A stretch of DNA of 64,000 nt, taken from NCBI GenBank assembly GCA_026419785.1, contig JAODTK010005634.1:124001-188000 (forward strand), given 5' to 3'. The first letter of the stretch is position 1. Each line of letters opens with the position of its first letter. The notes beneath the pieces were generated by a model. That model was not told where the DNA came from. It did no database searches and worked only from the letters and a program-made list of their open reading frames with translations. Position numbers and translations under genes: made by a program. This document shows positions 1 through 36,206 of this stretch, piece after piece. Origin of the DNA: Sclerodactyla briareus. Taxonomy: Eukaryota; Echinodermata; Holothuroidea; Dendrochirotida; Sclerodactylidae.

Positions 1-131
1 ATGGACGTCTGCCTCCAGAGCTCTGAGAGCATCTGCGAGTTCCCCTCCATAATGCTGGCAGAGCCACCGGTCACGTCTGTGATAGGACGGAGGAACACGG
101 CCACCATATCTACGGGGGTGTCCGCATACAG
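1..131 (+). CDS. DAPK1: DAPK exon (leftmost, possibly truncated by window edge)
   Basis: Open in frame 1 from base 1 and ends at TAC AG followed by gtaatg, a good 5' splice site, in phase 2. It encodes a segment containing SVIGRRNTATISTGVSAYR. Whether the exon starts before base 1 cannot be seen. Confidence 0.7.
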
Positions 132-3100
132 GTAATGCTATTTATGAGCAGTGCTGAGGATTATGTTAAATTGTGTGTCATTTTAAGACAAGAACAATTA
201 TATTTCAGTGAATAATATAATATTTTTAGTACGGAGGGCGGAGGCTGCTCATAGACGCTTACAAAGTAAATAGTGCAATTCTCTCCTAATGCAGAGGCTG
301 CCCATAGAGTTCACACAGTAAGTATGCCATGTACTCCTGAAATGGAGGCTGCCTATAGACTCTACACAGTAAATAGTGCAATTCTCTCTTGATGAGGATA
401 TAAAGTGCAATTTTGCACACAGAAAGACAATAGTAATAGGTACTCTAATCACATCATATCAAGTGCATGTCACCCCCCCAAGCTCATTTACGTCGGATCA
501 ACCTGTTTTTGTTGTTTTAGCGATCAGAAACTGATCGGAAACCACTTAACCAGTTGCAGATTCAACTGAGTTACACACATCCTTGTGTGTATTTGGGAGG
601 GGGGGGGGAGGGGGTTGCAGGGTCTAATAAGCATGAATTGGAGCCCTTACGTACTGGCATTTTCAGCTATAGCTACGACTACAGTAAGGGAACTCACACC
701 CCCCTTCCACATATCAAGTGATGCCATTGCATTCAAGTCACATATCTTTCCTGATCTCCAGGTCAGTGAGTACACCACCATTCTACCAGTTGGGCTGTTC
801 TGTAGGGTACAGATGGCCCTGAGGAGGCACTTGAGCATGAGGTGGTGGACACAGACCACGGACCTGACACTCTGGAAGGATGGGGCCAAGTGCTCGGTGG
901 GACCATAGAGGCTATACTGGGACTGTGCAATGAGGGACATAGTGTTGACATCAAGTTAGGGTCCATGCATCCTTGATATCGCCAATTCACATCTCTTAAA
1001 AGTGATGCTTTCTTCCCTTGTCACGCAAATGTCTTGTCATTTTTACAAGCTCTCAACACAACACCAGTGTTGTAGTCGAGGCCGGGCCTCGAGGCCGATT
1101 TTGCCGGCCTCAGCCTCGGCCGCGTTTCTTTCCGAGCCACCATACCTACAGTGTACAAGGTGAAAAGCTGAGCCCGGCCTCGGCCTCGTTGGTGCGGCCT
1201 CGACTAAACAGTCCCTTTTCCTGCACAACCCCTTCGTAAACACGGTTGCCGGATTAGTTATTATTCAGATTTTATTTGGTGTGAATTCTAGGGGTTCAGG
1301 AAGGCAAGTGATGCTCATTAAGGAGCCCTGGCTGTATTGAATGTGGATGAGCACTGGCGATTACTTGCCTTCTCTTCCAGACCAGTGCTCAAATGATTTT
1401 GAGGCAGAGGTGTAAACCAATCCCAACTTGAGTCTGATCTAGCATCCAGACTCAGAGGAGTTCAGGTGATTGGGAGCACTGGATGGATATAACTACAAAT
1501 GTTGATCCATATATCGATGCCTTCCAGACATGTGCCCCCCCCACCCCCAGGGCACCCTCCCCCACCCCCAATGAGCAGGTGATCTGGCAGTGAGGTGTTG
1601 GTATTGTGTTGTTATGGCCATACCGAGTTTTTGATAACATTGGGTAGAAGCGTCGGCCTTCCACCCGGGATACTTGGGCTTGATCCCGTCGGTCATACCA
1701 AGACTTCAAAATGGAACCTGTTTTGCCTTCTCGCTGGGCGCTCAGCACAAGGGATTGGAGCAGGGACAAACGAGGGGTAGGCAACTTGCAAGTTGCCGCC
1801 TGCCTGTGATAACCCCCACCCCACAGTTAGGTACCACCAAAGAGGCATCGCCCTAATCCGTGTACCTGGTGAGGGATTCGCAGCGGATAATTAGGTGCAT
1901 ATCCAAGTCGCACCCTTTGGGCCTTGAATAGGACGATCCTCTGCTCGGCAAGTAGACCATAGAAAATAGAATAGTAAGGTCTTGATCACAGGTTCAATCC
2001 TGCTGTACTGGTTTTTACACAAACTCTATTCCAAAGTTGTTATTGGTTTTGGTTAGTAGTTTCACTGACTAATTGGGTTGCCTCAATTCAAGAATCTTGT
2101 ATTCCATATAATAAAACAGAATTTCTTTTTTTCCATTTATTTGATGTAGGTCAGAGGTCAGAGGAGAGCAGACAGGGGTGTTTCATCTTCCTAGAGGACC
2201 TCATAAACCTCGTGAAGCAGGTCGCCCAAGAGAGCTATCCCAACATGCAACTCAACCACGACATTCTCAGCCCTGCCCAGCTGAAACTCCATGACAGGTA
2301 ACTAACATTCACAATCTCACAATCCGCCATGAACATAGCTACCAGGCAAATCCCACTACTGTCATAGCTTATGTTTATTAACTAGTTTCTGCAGACTGGA
2401 TAAGTCAAGGAATTCTATGAAAACTTCAGAAGTTATGGAAGTAGTCGGGGATCGATGTGAAAACACCCATCTCACACTCCAGTTAATTCCACAGCAAAAG
2501 AATAAATGATTCCCCATGATGTACAGTATATCTGTGATTAATCTACCATCTGCTTCACTAAGCTCTCACTTTGCTTCAATGAGCTCTGCTCCCATCCAGT
2601 CACACTTTGGGTGCTCAAATGATTTTCCATTCTTCTTTGAACCTTCTAAGCCAGTGCTGCTGAAGTTGCAAGGAAGGGTAATTACTAATTGGATTCCTGG
2701 CTTGATTAGACGTCACTCAGTTTCCTTGATGAAGATATTGTGTCAGGCTTTCAAGCAGCTGGTGAGACCTCACCTGGAGTATATATTCTCTCCAAGTATG
2801 GAATCCTCATTTCTTGAGAGATAGGCATGAATTTGAAAATGTTCAACGGAGGGCCGCTAGATTAATTCACTGTCTTAGATTAATTCACTGTCAGAGATTC
2901 ACCTTACGAGGAAAGAATAGGGCATCTTGGTCTAACTTTCATGGAGCTGAGACATTTATGGTGATTTGATTCATGTTTTTAAAATGTTTATGGATTCAGG
3001 GCTATCTTCTTTCACTATTTCTTTGAGTTTTCCAGAGTTACCACCAATAGGGGTCCTTGCCTCAAGCTTCATGGTAAACGCTGTAGATTAGACATTCAGA

Positions 3101-4337
3101 AATATTTCTTCCCACAGAGAATTATTTATGAGTTGCTCTGTCTAAGAGGGTAAATGCATTCAAGAATAGTCTTGATCATTTTTTCAAGAATTGTAGCGAA
3201 TTCTTATCAAAGCATCTGGGTTGTTCTTCTCCTTTTTTGGGATGCTGTGGTTTCAGATTCTTTCATGACAATTTTGTCCTTCCTGACCCCTCTTCACTAA
3301 ACCAAACTAAACAGAGTAAGACAGGTTCCTCCCCCCCCCCCCCCTCTCAGCCTCAAGGCATAGGGGAGGAAGGAACCTGTCCCACTCTGTCTGAATATCC
3401 ACTACAAATGGAAAATCGTTAGGAGTCATCAAAATGGCAAAGAGAAACATCATTGTGGAAAAGTCATGTCCCAGGAAAATTACTTAGTGGGTCAAATGAT
3501 TTAGAAATCCAGACCCACCCACCTTCTCTCCACCCCCACAGTTAAGTACCACTGGTTTAGAGGCGTCTCTTGGCGTCATCTCACAGGTTCCACCTTGTCA
3601 AGGCACTACCGAAACACGTGGTTTACATCTAGTTGTTTTGTGTGGGAGGTGACTAATGGGGAGGACAAAGCTTGGAAGAGAGACACAAGTTTCATGGTAT
3701 CCGCCAACCCATACTATTCTTAGTAACTTTGAACTCAGAACCAACCAATTGTGTCTTCCTATTTCACCATTTCTTTCTCACATAGGTATGTGATGAGCTA
3801 CGAGCCTCACTCCATCTTCCGGGCCCAGATGTCAGAGCAGCGGACCATCACCAACAAGATCACCTCGCAGGAGGAGTAATTCCGGGACATTTTCTCCTTG
3901 GCAATGAGGCAATAGAGTATAGCCTGGTCTCAGGACTGGACCTCTACATCACAGAGCTCCCCACCCTCGTACGGAGGCACCTGGCACGATTGCTGGACCC
4001 CCCAGAACCCCTGGGAAAGGACTGGTGCCTCTTGGCCCTCAAGTGGGGCTACAAGAACAATGCCCAACCTGGACCCCATGGAGGTTCCCTGCAGCACTGA
4101 CCGAGCCGAGAGCCCCACGGAGCGGACCCTGCTCCGGTGGAGCCAGGTCTGCAAGGAGGCCACGATTGGCCACCTCGTCGAGACCCTGCAGAGCTGGGGA
4201 GAGACGATGCGGTCAAGGTCGTCTTGAACTCTGCGCCGCTCTTCAAGTTCCTGCCCGACCCGCAGATGCTGGACGAGGTCGGGATACCGCACTCTGGCAG
4301 CTCCAACAACTCGACGAGCACCGTAGCCTCAAGATGA
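1..4337 (+). CDS. DAPK1: Death-associated protein kinase (DAPK1-like), C-terminal exons, partial
   Basis: DAPK1 is a Ca2+/calmodulin-regulated Ser/Thr kinase of apoptosis and autophagy signalling: kinase, CaM site, ankyrin repeats, Roc-COR-like region, death domain and Ser-rich tail. Only the C-terminal part is here; the kinase end lies left of the window. Three exons are readable: 1-131, 2150-2297 and 3786-4337. The last carries the family block around RLLDPPEPLGKDWCLLAL, which starts the death domain, then a block ending TIGHLVETLQS, and closes with SSNNSTSTVASR, close to the known SISSVVSR-type DAPK1 terminus. The exon 2/3 junction is in phase (AG|G, giving R-YVMSYEP). Reading needs about one base added or removed at several points, plus a TAA near 3880, so it is either sequence error or decay. 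It converges on the Amt1 gene. Assignment to DAPK rests on the death domain and tail; the exact paralog is inference. Confidence 0.85.
1073..1206. mobile_element. 130-bp TA-flanked inverted-repeat element (MITE-like)
   Basis: The segment 1075-1204 starts GTCGAGGCCG and ends CGGCCTCGAC, which are reverse complements, and is bracketed by TA at 1073-1074 and 1205-1206. The interior is dense in GAGGCC/GGCCTC. Non-autonomous, no ORF. TA flanks fit a Tc1/mariner-like or similar cut-and-paste family; the superfamily is inference. Confidence 0.6.
1261..1357 (+). repeat. Dispersed repeat, copy 1 (pair with 8065-8158)
   Basis: Shares, in order, TTCAGATTTTAT-like, GGGGTTCAGG, AAGTGATG..CATTAAGGA/CATCAGGGA, CC.GGC.GTATTG and GTGGATGAGCACT with the reverse complement of 8065-8158. 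It looks like a dispersed short element; a SINE is possible. Confidence 0.6.
2150..2297 (+). CDS. DAPK1: DAPK internal exon
   Basis: Bounded by gatgtag before and gtaact after. It encodes CFIFLEDLINLVKQVAQ and LSPAQLKLHDR, resembling the FLEE...LSPSQL stretch ahead of the DAPK1 death domain. Joining to the previous exon in phase needs one base less in the GGGG run near 2176-2179; an alternative acceptor a few bases downstream (about 2157) would also restore the frame. Confidence 0.75.
2690..3200 (+). mobile_element. CR1-type LINE fragment, C-terminal end of ORF2 (degenerate)
   Basis: Frames read LGLIRRHSVSL-like, then QLVRPHLEYIFSPSMES, VQRRAARLIHCL, PYEERIGHLGLTFMELR, TTNRGPCLKLHGKRCRLDI and QKYFFPQRIIYE. 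This is the standard C-terminal order of CR1/Jockey-group reverse transcriptase ORFs (RPHLEY, QRRATRLI, YEERL..L.L..LE.RR, R.D.RK.FFSQR). Broken by stops and frameshifts, and lacking the RT core, it is a dead 5'-truncated copy in a DAPK intron. Confidence 0.8.
3786..4337 (+). CDS. DAPK1: DAPK terminal coding exon with death domain
   Basis: Acceptor cacatag|G. Reading order: RYVMSYEPHSIFRAQMSEQ, then a TAA near 3880 after SQEE, FRDIFS, a frame change, GNEAIEYSLVSGLDLY, RLLDPPEPLGKDWCLLAL, a frame change near 4060, NLDPMEV, SPTERTLLRWSQ, ATIGHLVETLQS, a frame change near 4198, RDDAVKVVLNSAPLFKF, and the tail SGSSNNSTSTVASR with TGA at 4335-4337. At least three indels and one stop break an otherwise continuous domain about 185 codons long. 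A death domain is a homotypic protein-interaction module. Confidence 0.85.
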
Positions 4338-4901
4338 AGATGAATGTGTTGGGGGAGGAGAGGATCTTCACGTTCATCACCAGAGATGAGGTCCCATCTC
4401 AGCATGATTATTGAGGGGATGACATGCTTGCTGTTGGTAACCTTTTCGGGGCATGTTTTGAGCATGATGAAGGAGCGGGGCTTTCACAAGAAATCTACGT
4501 CCTCAATTCATTGAGGACTGCTTCATCCAGATGAGGAGGAACCAGTGAGACAGAATTGGTGTGCTTGACATATGGGCTAGAGTAGGTGTGGCTATCTCTC
4601 AGCAGCAACGAAACCCTTGCTGGTGGGCCCTGGAAGAAAAAGAATGGGCTGGAGGCATTAGAGCCTCCTGAAAGAGGTGATCTGACAGGAGTCTTTGTAC
4701 TCTTGTAATTTAGAGACTTATCATGACACAGATGCATGCGTTGGTGTGGCCTCTAACATTATCGTCTCTCTTTTTACCATGTAGCTGCAATGTCTATGAT
4801 AGGCAAGGCAAATGAAGGGAGGGAACACTTGGGACGGAGCAAAATTTGAAAGACACTGTATCACACATGTGGGTGATGTGAAATTAACACCTTAAGGATA
4901 G

Positions 4902-5477
4902 CTGCAGGTTGGATACAACAGAGGTTATATCATAGAGATTGGAAAACTGTATCTATAAGTCCAAGCCATTTCAATACAATGTTCCTATGTGGAGTTATTG
5001 CCTTCAAAGTTCGGTCCATTATGCAGAGAAATTGGGGAGAAACCCAATTGGACAATAACGCATGACGTAACACTCGGACAACCCGGGAAGTTATGTATTT
5101 CATTGTTTACTTTTTGTTTAATTGTCAACCATCTAGCAGAAGGTCTGTTGTCTTTTTCCTACCAAAGTAACCATTAACAACTACCAACCCACTACAGCAA
5201 TCCTCTTCCATAGATCAAATGCATTATGAAGTGAGAATAATGTGTGAGTTTCAATAGAAACCAAAGAATATTGGCAGAGTTGTGCAAGTATGACATCAAT
5301 TCATAATGCATAATGGGATGCTTTTTGATCTTGCGCAATACACATGCACAAACTTCAATGGACTGTAACTCTGTAACGGAAAGTCGTATGGACTTCGGGT
5401 TTGGACTGACACATTCAGTTTTTCTCCAGCTATTATATGAGGCCTCTTCATGATCCATCCTGCAGTTGTCCTTCAAG
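4902..5477 (+). repeat. Dispersed repeat, about 0.58 kb, copy A
   Basis: Aligns along its whole length, same orientation, with 45303-45896. Shared blocks include GGAAAACTGTATCTATA, GTGGAGTTATT, AGAAATTGGGGAGA, CTACCAACCCACTACAGC, GATGGGATGC-like, GGAAAGTC.TATG and ATCCTGCAGTTG. No TIRs or ORF seen. Probably a transposable element fragment of unknown class. Confidence 0.8.
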
Positions 5478-8064
5478 ATGTACCAGCCTTTCGTGCACCG
5501 CTGGTTTCGTCTTGCTGTTGTGCCACTTAGGTATTGCCCTATTGTGAGTCCTGACGTGGTCTCAGGCAACTGCCTAACCTAACCTTTGGAAGGTTGGTAT
5601 CCCTCCGGGCAAATACTCCATGAAAAGGATATAAAGGAGATGGAGCCCCCCTCTCCCAGGTCTGGGAGAATCCATTATATCTATGTTATATCCGGTCTCT
5701 GTTAGGGGGTAGGGTTAGTTAGGGGGGTGGCTACCATTTCATATCTGAACAGTCAAGTTTTTTGTGTGTGTTATAATGAGCTCATTGCATTCTGGTCAGC
5801 AGGTAGTTATATACCATGACAGACCATGTGATCAGTACCTTAATGAGTGAAGACTGCTGATTGCAATAGTTTCTTGTTACTGATGAGTTAAGAGGCTGTC
5901 TTGTAACCTGCCTTATGTCACAACTAACTTGAGTTACTCTGAAAAGCAATGTTGATGTGGCTAATGTCCTACGTAGCCAATTATTCGATATCATAATTAG
6001 AGGACGGGACGTAGTAGGCTGTATAGATAGCTACAGTTATTTTATGCTAAAATGTGTTTTGTATTTTTTAGGTTTTTGTTCCATTAGCTCTTGTTCCCTC
6101 CAGTAGGACTGACAGTTTTGTGCAATTTTAATGTTGGTAAAGCCTGCTTGACCCAGTGGGAGAGCCCAGAAAGGGCTTTAGGGTCCTACCCTCCCCATGA
6201 TCAAAGTGCCTGACTGTTCATTGGGAGTTTTTTTTTGGCACAATTGTTGCATCATTCTGATTCTACAATCCCATAAAACAGATCCGTGGATGACGACCAC
6301 AACAGCTTCCCCTACCCCTCCCCTGCCAAAGCCATTGGGAGTACTGGGGTAGGTCTTGGTTTCATTCACAGACTTCGGGTCCTCCATTAGAACCAGACTT
6401 GATGAAGACCAGAGGTGTAGCTACCTCTGAGTATCTGGATTCGGTAGTTTATGATATTATGATCACATTTGTATTTCATCAAAATATTTCATCCAACAAT
6501 AGTTATATCCAGTGCTCATATAGCACTTTTCCACATCAAAGACATGCTTGAAGCAATTCAAAGATATTACCCCTGATCATTAGTGACTTGTCACACCGGT
6601 ACTATACAGCACACACCTCTTTGCTTGTTCCCTGCCGACACACCATTTCATACATGACCTTATCGTGTCTCCACCATTCCCAATAGGGATGCCACATACG
6701 GTGCTTGCTACTCTTCACAGGTCACCTTACAAGGTACCCACTTTTACAACGTGGGTGCATGGTACAATTCGGGAGACATGACTTGTCCCCAGATATTTGA
6801 TGCGTTTCAAACTCACAATCAATGGTCTTGGAGTCCAGAGCCAAGTTCAGAGCTCCAATGACTGAGCTAATCGACCTCTTATTTCTGTATGCTCCCGCAA
6901 TATTCATTCAAAGCAAACAAAACAGTGCCTTCTTGGACTCTGCTGCATTGCTGTAGACATTCCAGACCTAGGACGACATACTGCCCTTCAAAATTTTATG
7001 CTGTCGCTACTGAACTAGCGAAATACATGGATTGCACTTCATTCGAAATGCAACTGTAGTGCGAGTAGTGAAATAATTCCCCCCTCTGCATGCAATATCC
7101 TCATCAATTAAAATTCATGCCCTTTTTGGATGTTTTGAAGGGAAGCATGTGATATTACTTTGCGATCCTCGCCATATTCGCACCATCATGTTTCTATAAT
7201 TATCCGCAATGCTACAATATTTTTCTCTTCGAGCAAGTATCTCTCCTGCAGCACTGTTTTGCAACAGAAGTGTGCTAAGCCTAAACGACTAACAGTATGT
7301 CATGGTTATCCCGGGAGCAATTGTGTCCACAGTTGTAGACTATGTTCCACTGCCCCCTCTCCTTTCTTCTTTACCCACTTGTGGGGATTGGGCAATGATT
7401 TAGAATTCTTTATCAACTTACACATGGAACACACATCTCAAAGTGCTCCACGTTGTTACACCTATCATCAGTGCTTTGTGAACCCTTACTATATATTAGT
7501 TTGCTTCTTACTGTTTCACGATCCTTTCAGTTCTGCTACTGCTATGGAGGGCACTCGCTAAGGTCTCCTTGTGAGTGGCAATCATGAGGACAGGCCTCGT
7601 CTAAAAGCGCTGTGGCAAGAACCCCTCCGGCTTTTGATAGGATCTGAGCTTGCAATCTACAATTTCACAAACAATGATTACCTTTCACCTTTAAACTAAG
7701 GTTTACAGTATACTCACCCTACTAGCCCTAGAGATCTAAGCAATTCTGTGTTTGTTGGGAGCTGGCGACCAAGCTATTCCATTCATGCCAGCTAGTTGAG
7801 AGCCCCACTTACCCAATATATATCCCAAACTTGTTGTTATTTTCAAGATATAAGATGCTATAAGTCTTGTTAGTCAGCTGTGAGCAGTCACACTTTATAC
7901 TTTATACTTTTCTCTTTCAGTTTCTGAGAAAGTGGTCAGATCCGGGAGTTCACTTATCATTCTCCAGAGGGGGGCGTGAAGTGGTAGTCCCAGGAGGAGA
8001 AGGTTAGGATTAGTTGCACCCCTGCCTGGATATCACTAGTCGAGAAGAGACAGTGAGTTAACCC

Positions 8065-8158
8065 CAGTGCTCATCCACAAACAATATGGCCGGGGTTCCC
8101 TGATGAACCTCATATCTACTTGTCCCCCTGAACCCGTAGAAATCAGATAAAATCAACC
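8065..8158 (-). repeat. Dispersed repeat, copy 2 (inverted relative to 1261-1357)
   Basis: The reverse complement shares the ordered blocks listed for 1261-1357, ending GTGGATGAGCACTG. Located 3' of DAPK. Confidence 0.6.
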
Positions 8159-9789
8159 TCCTCCCCGGCACTCTTGAGTTATGGTAGCAATTAAATTATG
8201 GTATAATTTTGCAAATAAGGAAAAACAACAACCTGTCAATAGTTACAGTGACTAATCATGTTTTTTCACTGAAAATTTTCTTTGTCAAACCAAGAAATGG
8301 CTTTGTCTCTATGTGAGAATCCCTACAGCTTTTTAGGTGTGAAATGACCTGACCATGCTTTATTGCTGACATCACTCAAGATCGTCTGTGCAGGTCTGGG
8401 TTCTTCATAACATTTGTAACACCTTGTCACATTGATAAGGCCTCAATTCACTATTTGCCAAAACATACCGATGCAGATGACGTAACTTGGGGATTGTAGT
8501 TATATACCAGTGTTCAAGACTTCTTATACTACACAGGCTCTTCTCTCTCTTGTTCAGCCTGGGATGTAATAGATTTTTTGGGGGATTGGATTGGATTATT
8601 AAAAATCAGGGCGCATCTATAACCAGATTATCATATGAAACTGGTCATCTCTCAACATGATTGTCAGCTGCCTAAACAACACTTGATCCTTGTATGTACC
8701 AGTTTCCAATAATAAATGTTTTTACTGAATGCCTGCTGAGAATATAGAAGAGAAAACATTTCTATTGAATGTGCCATAAATGTTGTTTATATTAAAGGAG
8801 AATAATCTTTTTATATCCAGAGAAAAATGAACAATCTAGTCACTCCTACTGTGGCTGTTGTACAGAATGTATACATAACGTCATGTACATAAATAGGAAA
8901 TTGTAAATGTCAAAGAGATTATGTGGACAATCTGTATCATCTATCGTCCAAGCTCTTCCTTGTAATATTATTTATATTTTTGTTACGAGCTCCTGTACAG
9001 TCGTCTATCTTCACTAAACACAAAATTATGGTAAAAATAAGAGAATATGTACATCTGACTTTTTTTTTACAGTTAGCTGAAATGAATGAACAAATAAATA
9101 TCCACTTATTCTTGCTCTTCATTTGCAATAATGCTTCATATGTACCGTAGTATACATTTTTCCATATGGAGATATATACAATTGAACACCCCTGTGAGCA
9201 AATCCATTGGAAAGCACCTACGCCATGCCATATGCAGCCACAAGCACCACTTTGCGCAGGGGATTTCCATGCCACACTGAGTTTTGTGCATGTGGCTGTT
9301 CAAACATTCATATAAAATTCTGGCCAATAACCAATTGTTTCTGATAAAATAATCCGTTCGCTTAATATCATCTACTCCTATATCTATGGTGTAAGCCCCA
9401 ACCCTAGACATGAGTGGTCCCGAGACCCAGGCCTGACCTGATGTTCATTGACCTAGATGACCCTTGACTTGACCCCAAACACAATAAGGTTGAGATGTAC
9501 TCAATCTTGAAACCCTCAAAACAAATATGAGCCTGATCTGTTTATGCTGGGCCGAGATATCGTGTTCACAGGCCAGGGGTACACATGCACATGGCATCGA
9601 CTCGGTGCGCGCGAGCACTCCTACCTAATCAGCAACACAGGCCAAGTTATCCATCCCCTGTACTCTCCCTCCATGTCATGAACTACCTAAACGGTATTCG
9701 ATACCCTATCCCCGTGGTGACCGTTCGCTGCCATCTCGGGCGGATGTATCCTAGAGGGGGTAGGTTGTAACAGTGAACACTGGTTTATT

Positions 9790-33807
<24,018 letters not shown>

Positions 33808-35118
33808 CGTCACGAAGGAACGTCACCCCCGGGATTTATCGGGAGCTGTAATTTAAACGCACGAAAACGATAAAAGGTAAACACGATATGTATACTGACC
33901 ACCGTTGTTCTTCGTCTTGTTTTGTCATTAAAACAAAATGATGGATCATTTGAAATGAGGCGAATATGATAAGCTAAGGATAACAAAATGTCACAGTTCA
34001 AACCGACGTGAATACGGACTTAAACCCTAGTAGAGACTCCCTTTCCGAAAGGAACAACACCGCTATTGGTATCTGTGTGTTAAAATCTTTGAAAGACTCA
34101 CATCTCGCGGTACCCAGCGGATAATGGACGGTTGTCGTTAACACGACGTCACGAAAAAAACCGTCTAGCTGGTAGATCGGAGCTAATTTGACATTGGGTT
34201 ATTATCGCAACGATATAACGTATCGGTATCGGGTTGACGAGGTTCGCTATCCTGAATCTGAAACCATGCTCTTATTTGTAAGGGCAACAATAGTGGGACA
34301 CTGACTCACAGCAAGCGGGCACACCTGGCCATGATCCCATCACGACGTGGGATCTTCCAAGAGGATTCCGTCCGCTTGCTGATCATGTGACATTCAACGC
34401 CCTTCAGCCGCATACTAAGGCATACACGAGACTAAAGGCTCTATGGAAAAGCAACGAGCAGGATATCGGCGCAATGATCACAAGCAGTGATGATATTGGG
34501 ATGAAGTGAAGAGAGCCTCCAGGAGAGAAGTGGAAGCTCAATGCTACCAAGACCTACACAAAGAGTGTCCTAGGAGACCCGCTAAAGGGGCAAAATAACT
34601 CAATAGGTGGGCTCCATTACAAGAGCAGATATCCACAGACTTCTACTTACCAAGTCGACGGCGTGGCAGAAGGTCAGAGGAAGTTGATGAATGAGGAACG
34701 TGCGCGGGGCTCTTCGAGTACCCCGCACCGAAACTGTAAATTGACACCATAGCGCTCATCACAGCGGTACGAGACCAGGCGTTGAATACAAAGAACCACC
34801 GACGACCGCATGAGAGTTGTCGCCTGACAGCAAGTGCAAGATGTGCAAAGTGGCAAATGAGACAGTCAACTGGTCAAATCAAACAGGTTCAAATCGGCTG
34901 CCAGGAAGCTAACCGGGACAGAGTGTCTTGAAGAGACACAACAGCGAGGCAGCAGCCACACTGGTCCATTGTAACCACCAAGCACCAAACCAGGCGCAGT
35001 ACTGGAGCCAGAAAATTACCCCAATACACTGGGTTGCGAGGTTGCGAGTAGATAGGATCATCTCAGCAAGAAGACCTGACAATATCGTACTAGACAAGCC
35101 GGCAAGAAGAGCAAACCG

Positions 35119-36206
35119 TAAGTGGGCTTTCACACCGCCAGCGAAGCGAAGCGAAGCGAAGCGAAGCGAAGCGAAGCCGAAGCGAGCGAAGCGAGGCGAG
35201 GCGAGGCGAACCGAGCGACTACGTAAAACGGAATTGAAAACACATGATCATTCGCCTCGAAAGGTTTTTCACACCCCAGCGAGCGAAGCGAAGCGACTCG
35301 ACTGTTCGCTAGACTCGCTCGGCGTAATGCCAGTTGACCGATTATTTCGCTCGAATCGCTATGACCGACTACACGTGCATTGGTTTTTTTTTGGATGTTT
35401 TCATTGGCAGGCTTAAGAATAGTGCACGTATGTAAGCTTTTGTATGTAGGCGTTTGATCTACTACAGTTAGGTAAAGATGCGTCGAACATGCAGCGGCAA
35501 TCGGCAATGAAGATTTGGTAGCTGAAAAGGAGTCATTGTGGAGAAGAAGTCACCCGCACGTCGGGGTGGAGTCTAACCAAAGGTTTGTTAGGTGTGAATG
35601 CTGTCAGTCCACCACTCTGCCAACGCCCCTGTTCACATCCTAGTTTCCACGTCCAAGTTCCGGGACGTTGACTGACATAGAGGTCAGTCATTTTGGCGGC
35701 CCGAGATGAGTGGTTTGCCGTGCAGTAGACGAGATGTGTTCTATGAATTCACATGACGATGCACCCAACTAGCGCCCTCACTGGGAACTATAAAGAAATA
35801 GAACAAAATGAAAATACCCTACCTCAGATGTATACAATGACGACGGATATAGGAGCGTGCCGGCTTACAGACAGAAAATCGTCGTGTGAACTTTTCTCGA
35901 TCTGTCTCAAGTCCCTCATAAGGTGATTGTAGCCCATATCGCACCTATGAGTGTTGATTTGGTGCACCCACTGTCGTAGCTTTTTTTACGCGCCCATCCA
36001 ACAAGATGAAAGCAGCTACGCGCTTGCTTTCCCACTCTGTACACGATGAAGGGCGCGGTGACTTATAAAGCAACTTGAGAAGTAAAATGGAAACGTCCAT
36101 TCGCCTAAGCTGGATTTCGCTCGCAGTGTAAAGCACCGCGAGGAGTCCAATCGCACCGAGGGATGAAACGGATCGGCTTCGCTTCGTGGCGGTGTGAAGC
36201 ACCTTA
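35119..36206. mobile_element. TA-flanked inverted-repeat element, 1.08 kb (GCGAA-array type), nested in the LINE
   Basis: Element 35121-36204 between TA at 35119-35120 and 36205-36206. Left end AGTGGGCTTTCACACCGCCA; right end, reverse complemented, AGGTGCTTCACACCGCCACG. Next to the left TIR lies a GCGAA array (35141-35210), with a second TCACACC..GCGAA block at about 35267-35300 and GAAGCGAAGCC at the right end. Deleting the element and one TA restores RRAN-R-IDVAISDD in the LINE. An internal minus-strand ORF (35945-36202) is not a recognised transposase. Confidence 0.85.
35141..35210 (+). repeat. GCGAA pentanucleotide array
   Basis: About eight GCGAA units degrading into GCGAG/GCGAGC variants, subterminal in the transposon 35121-36204. 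Confidence 0.9.

Larger units (their letters stand above)
132..2149 (+). other. DAPK intron
   Basis: No coding signal. It holds the 130-bp TA-flanked element at 1075-1204, the dispersed repeat copy at 1261-1357 and a G10 run at 599-608. A GGTTCAATCC box near 1990 resembles a pol III B box but has no tRNA around it. Confidence 0.5.
4338..9789. other. Intergenic region between converging DAPK and Amt1
   Basis: Contains the 3' UTR of DAPK (end not determined), dispersed repeat copy A at 4902-5477 and an inverted short repeat at 8065-8158. ORFs of 60-130 codons occur but none resembles a known protein. I see nothing else in it. Confidence 0.5.

Noticed and set aside
1841-2010. Possible tRNA gene or SINE around a GGTTCAATCC box
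   Set aside because: T-stem pairing fails and no A box, acceptor stem or anticodon arm could be assembled.
7160-7561. 133-codon open frame on the + strand between DAPK and Amt1
   Set aside because: No similarity to a known family and no splice or start context; consistent with chance in AT-rich DNA.
34928-35416. 162-codon frame ending in Lys/Arg/Ala repeats
   Set aside because: A chimera: the first part is the LINE endonuclease region, the second is the GCGAA array of the inserted transposon.
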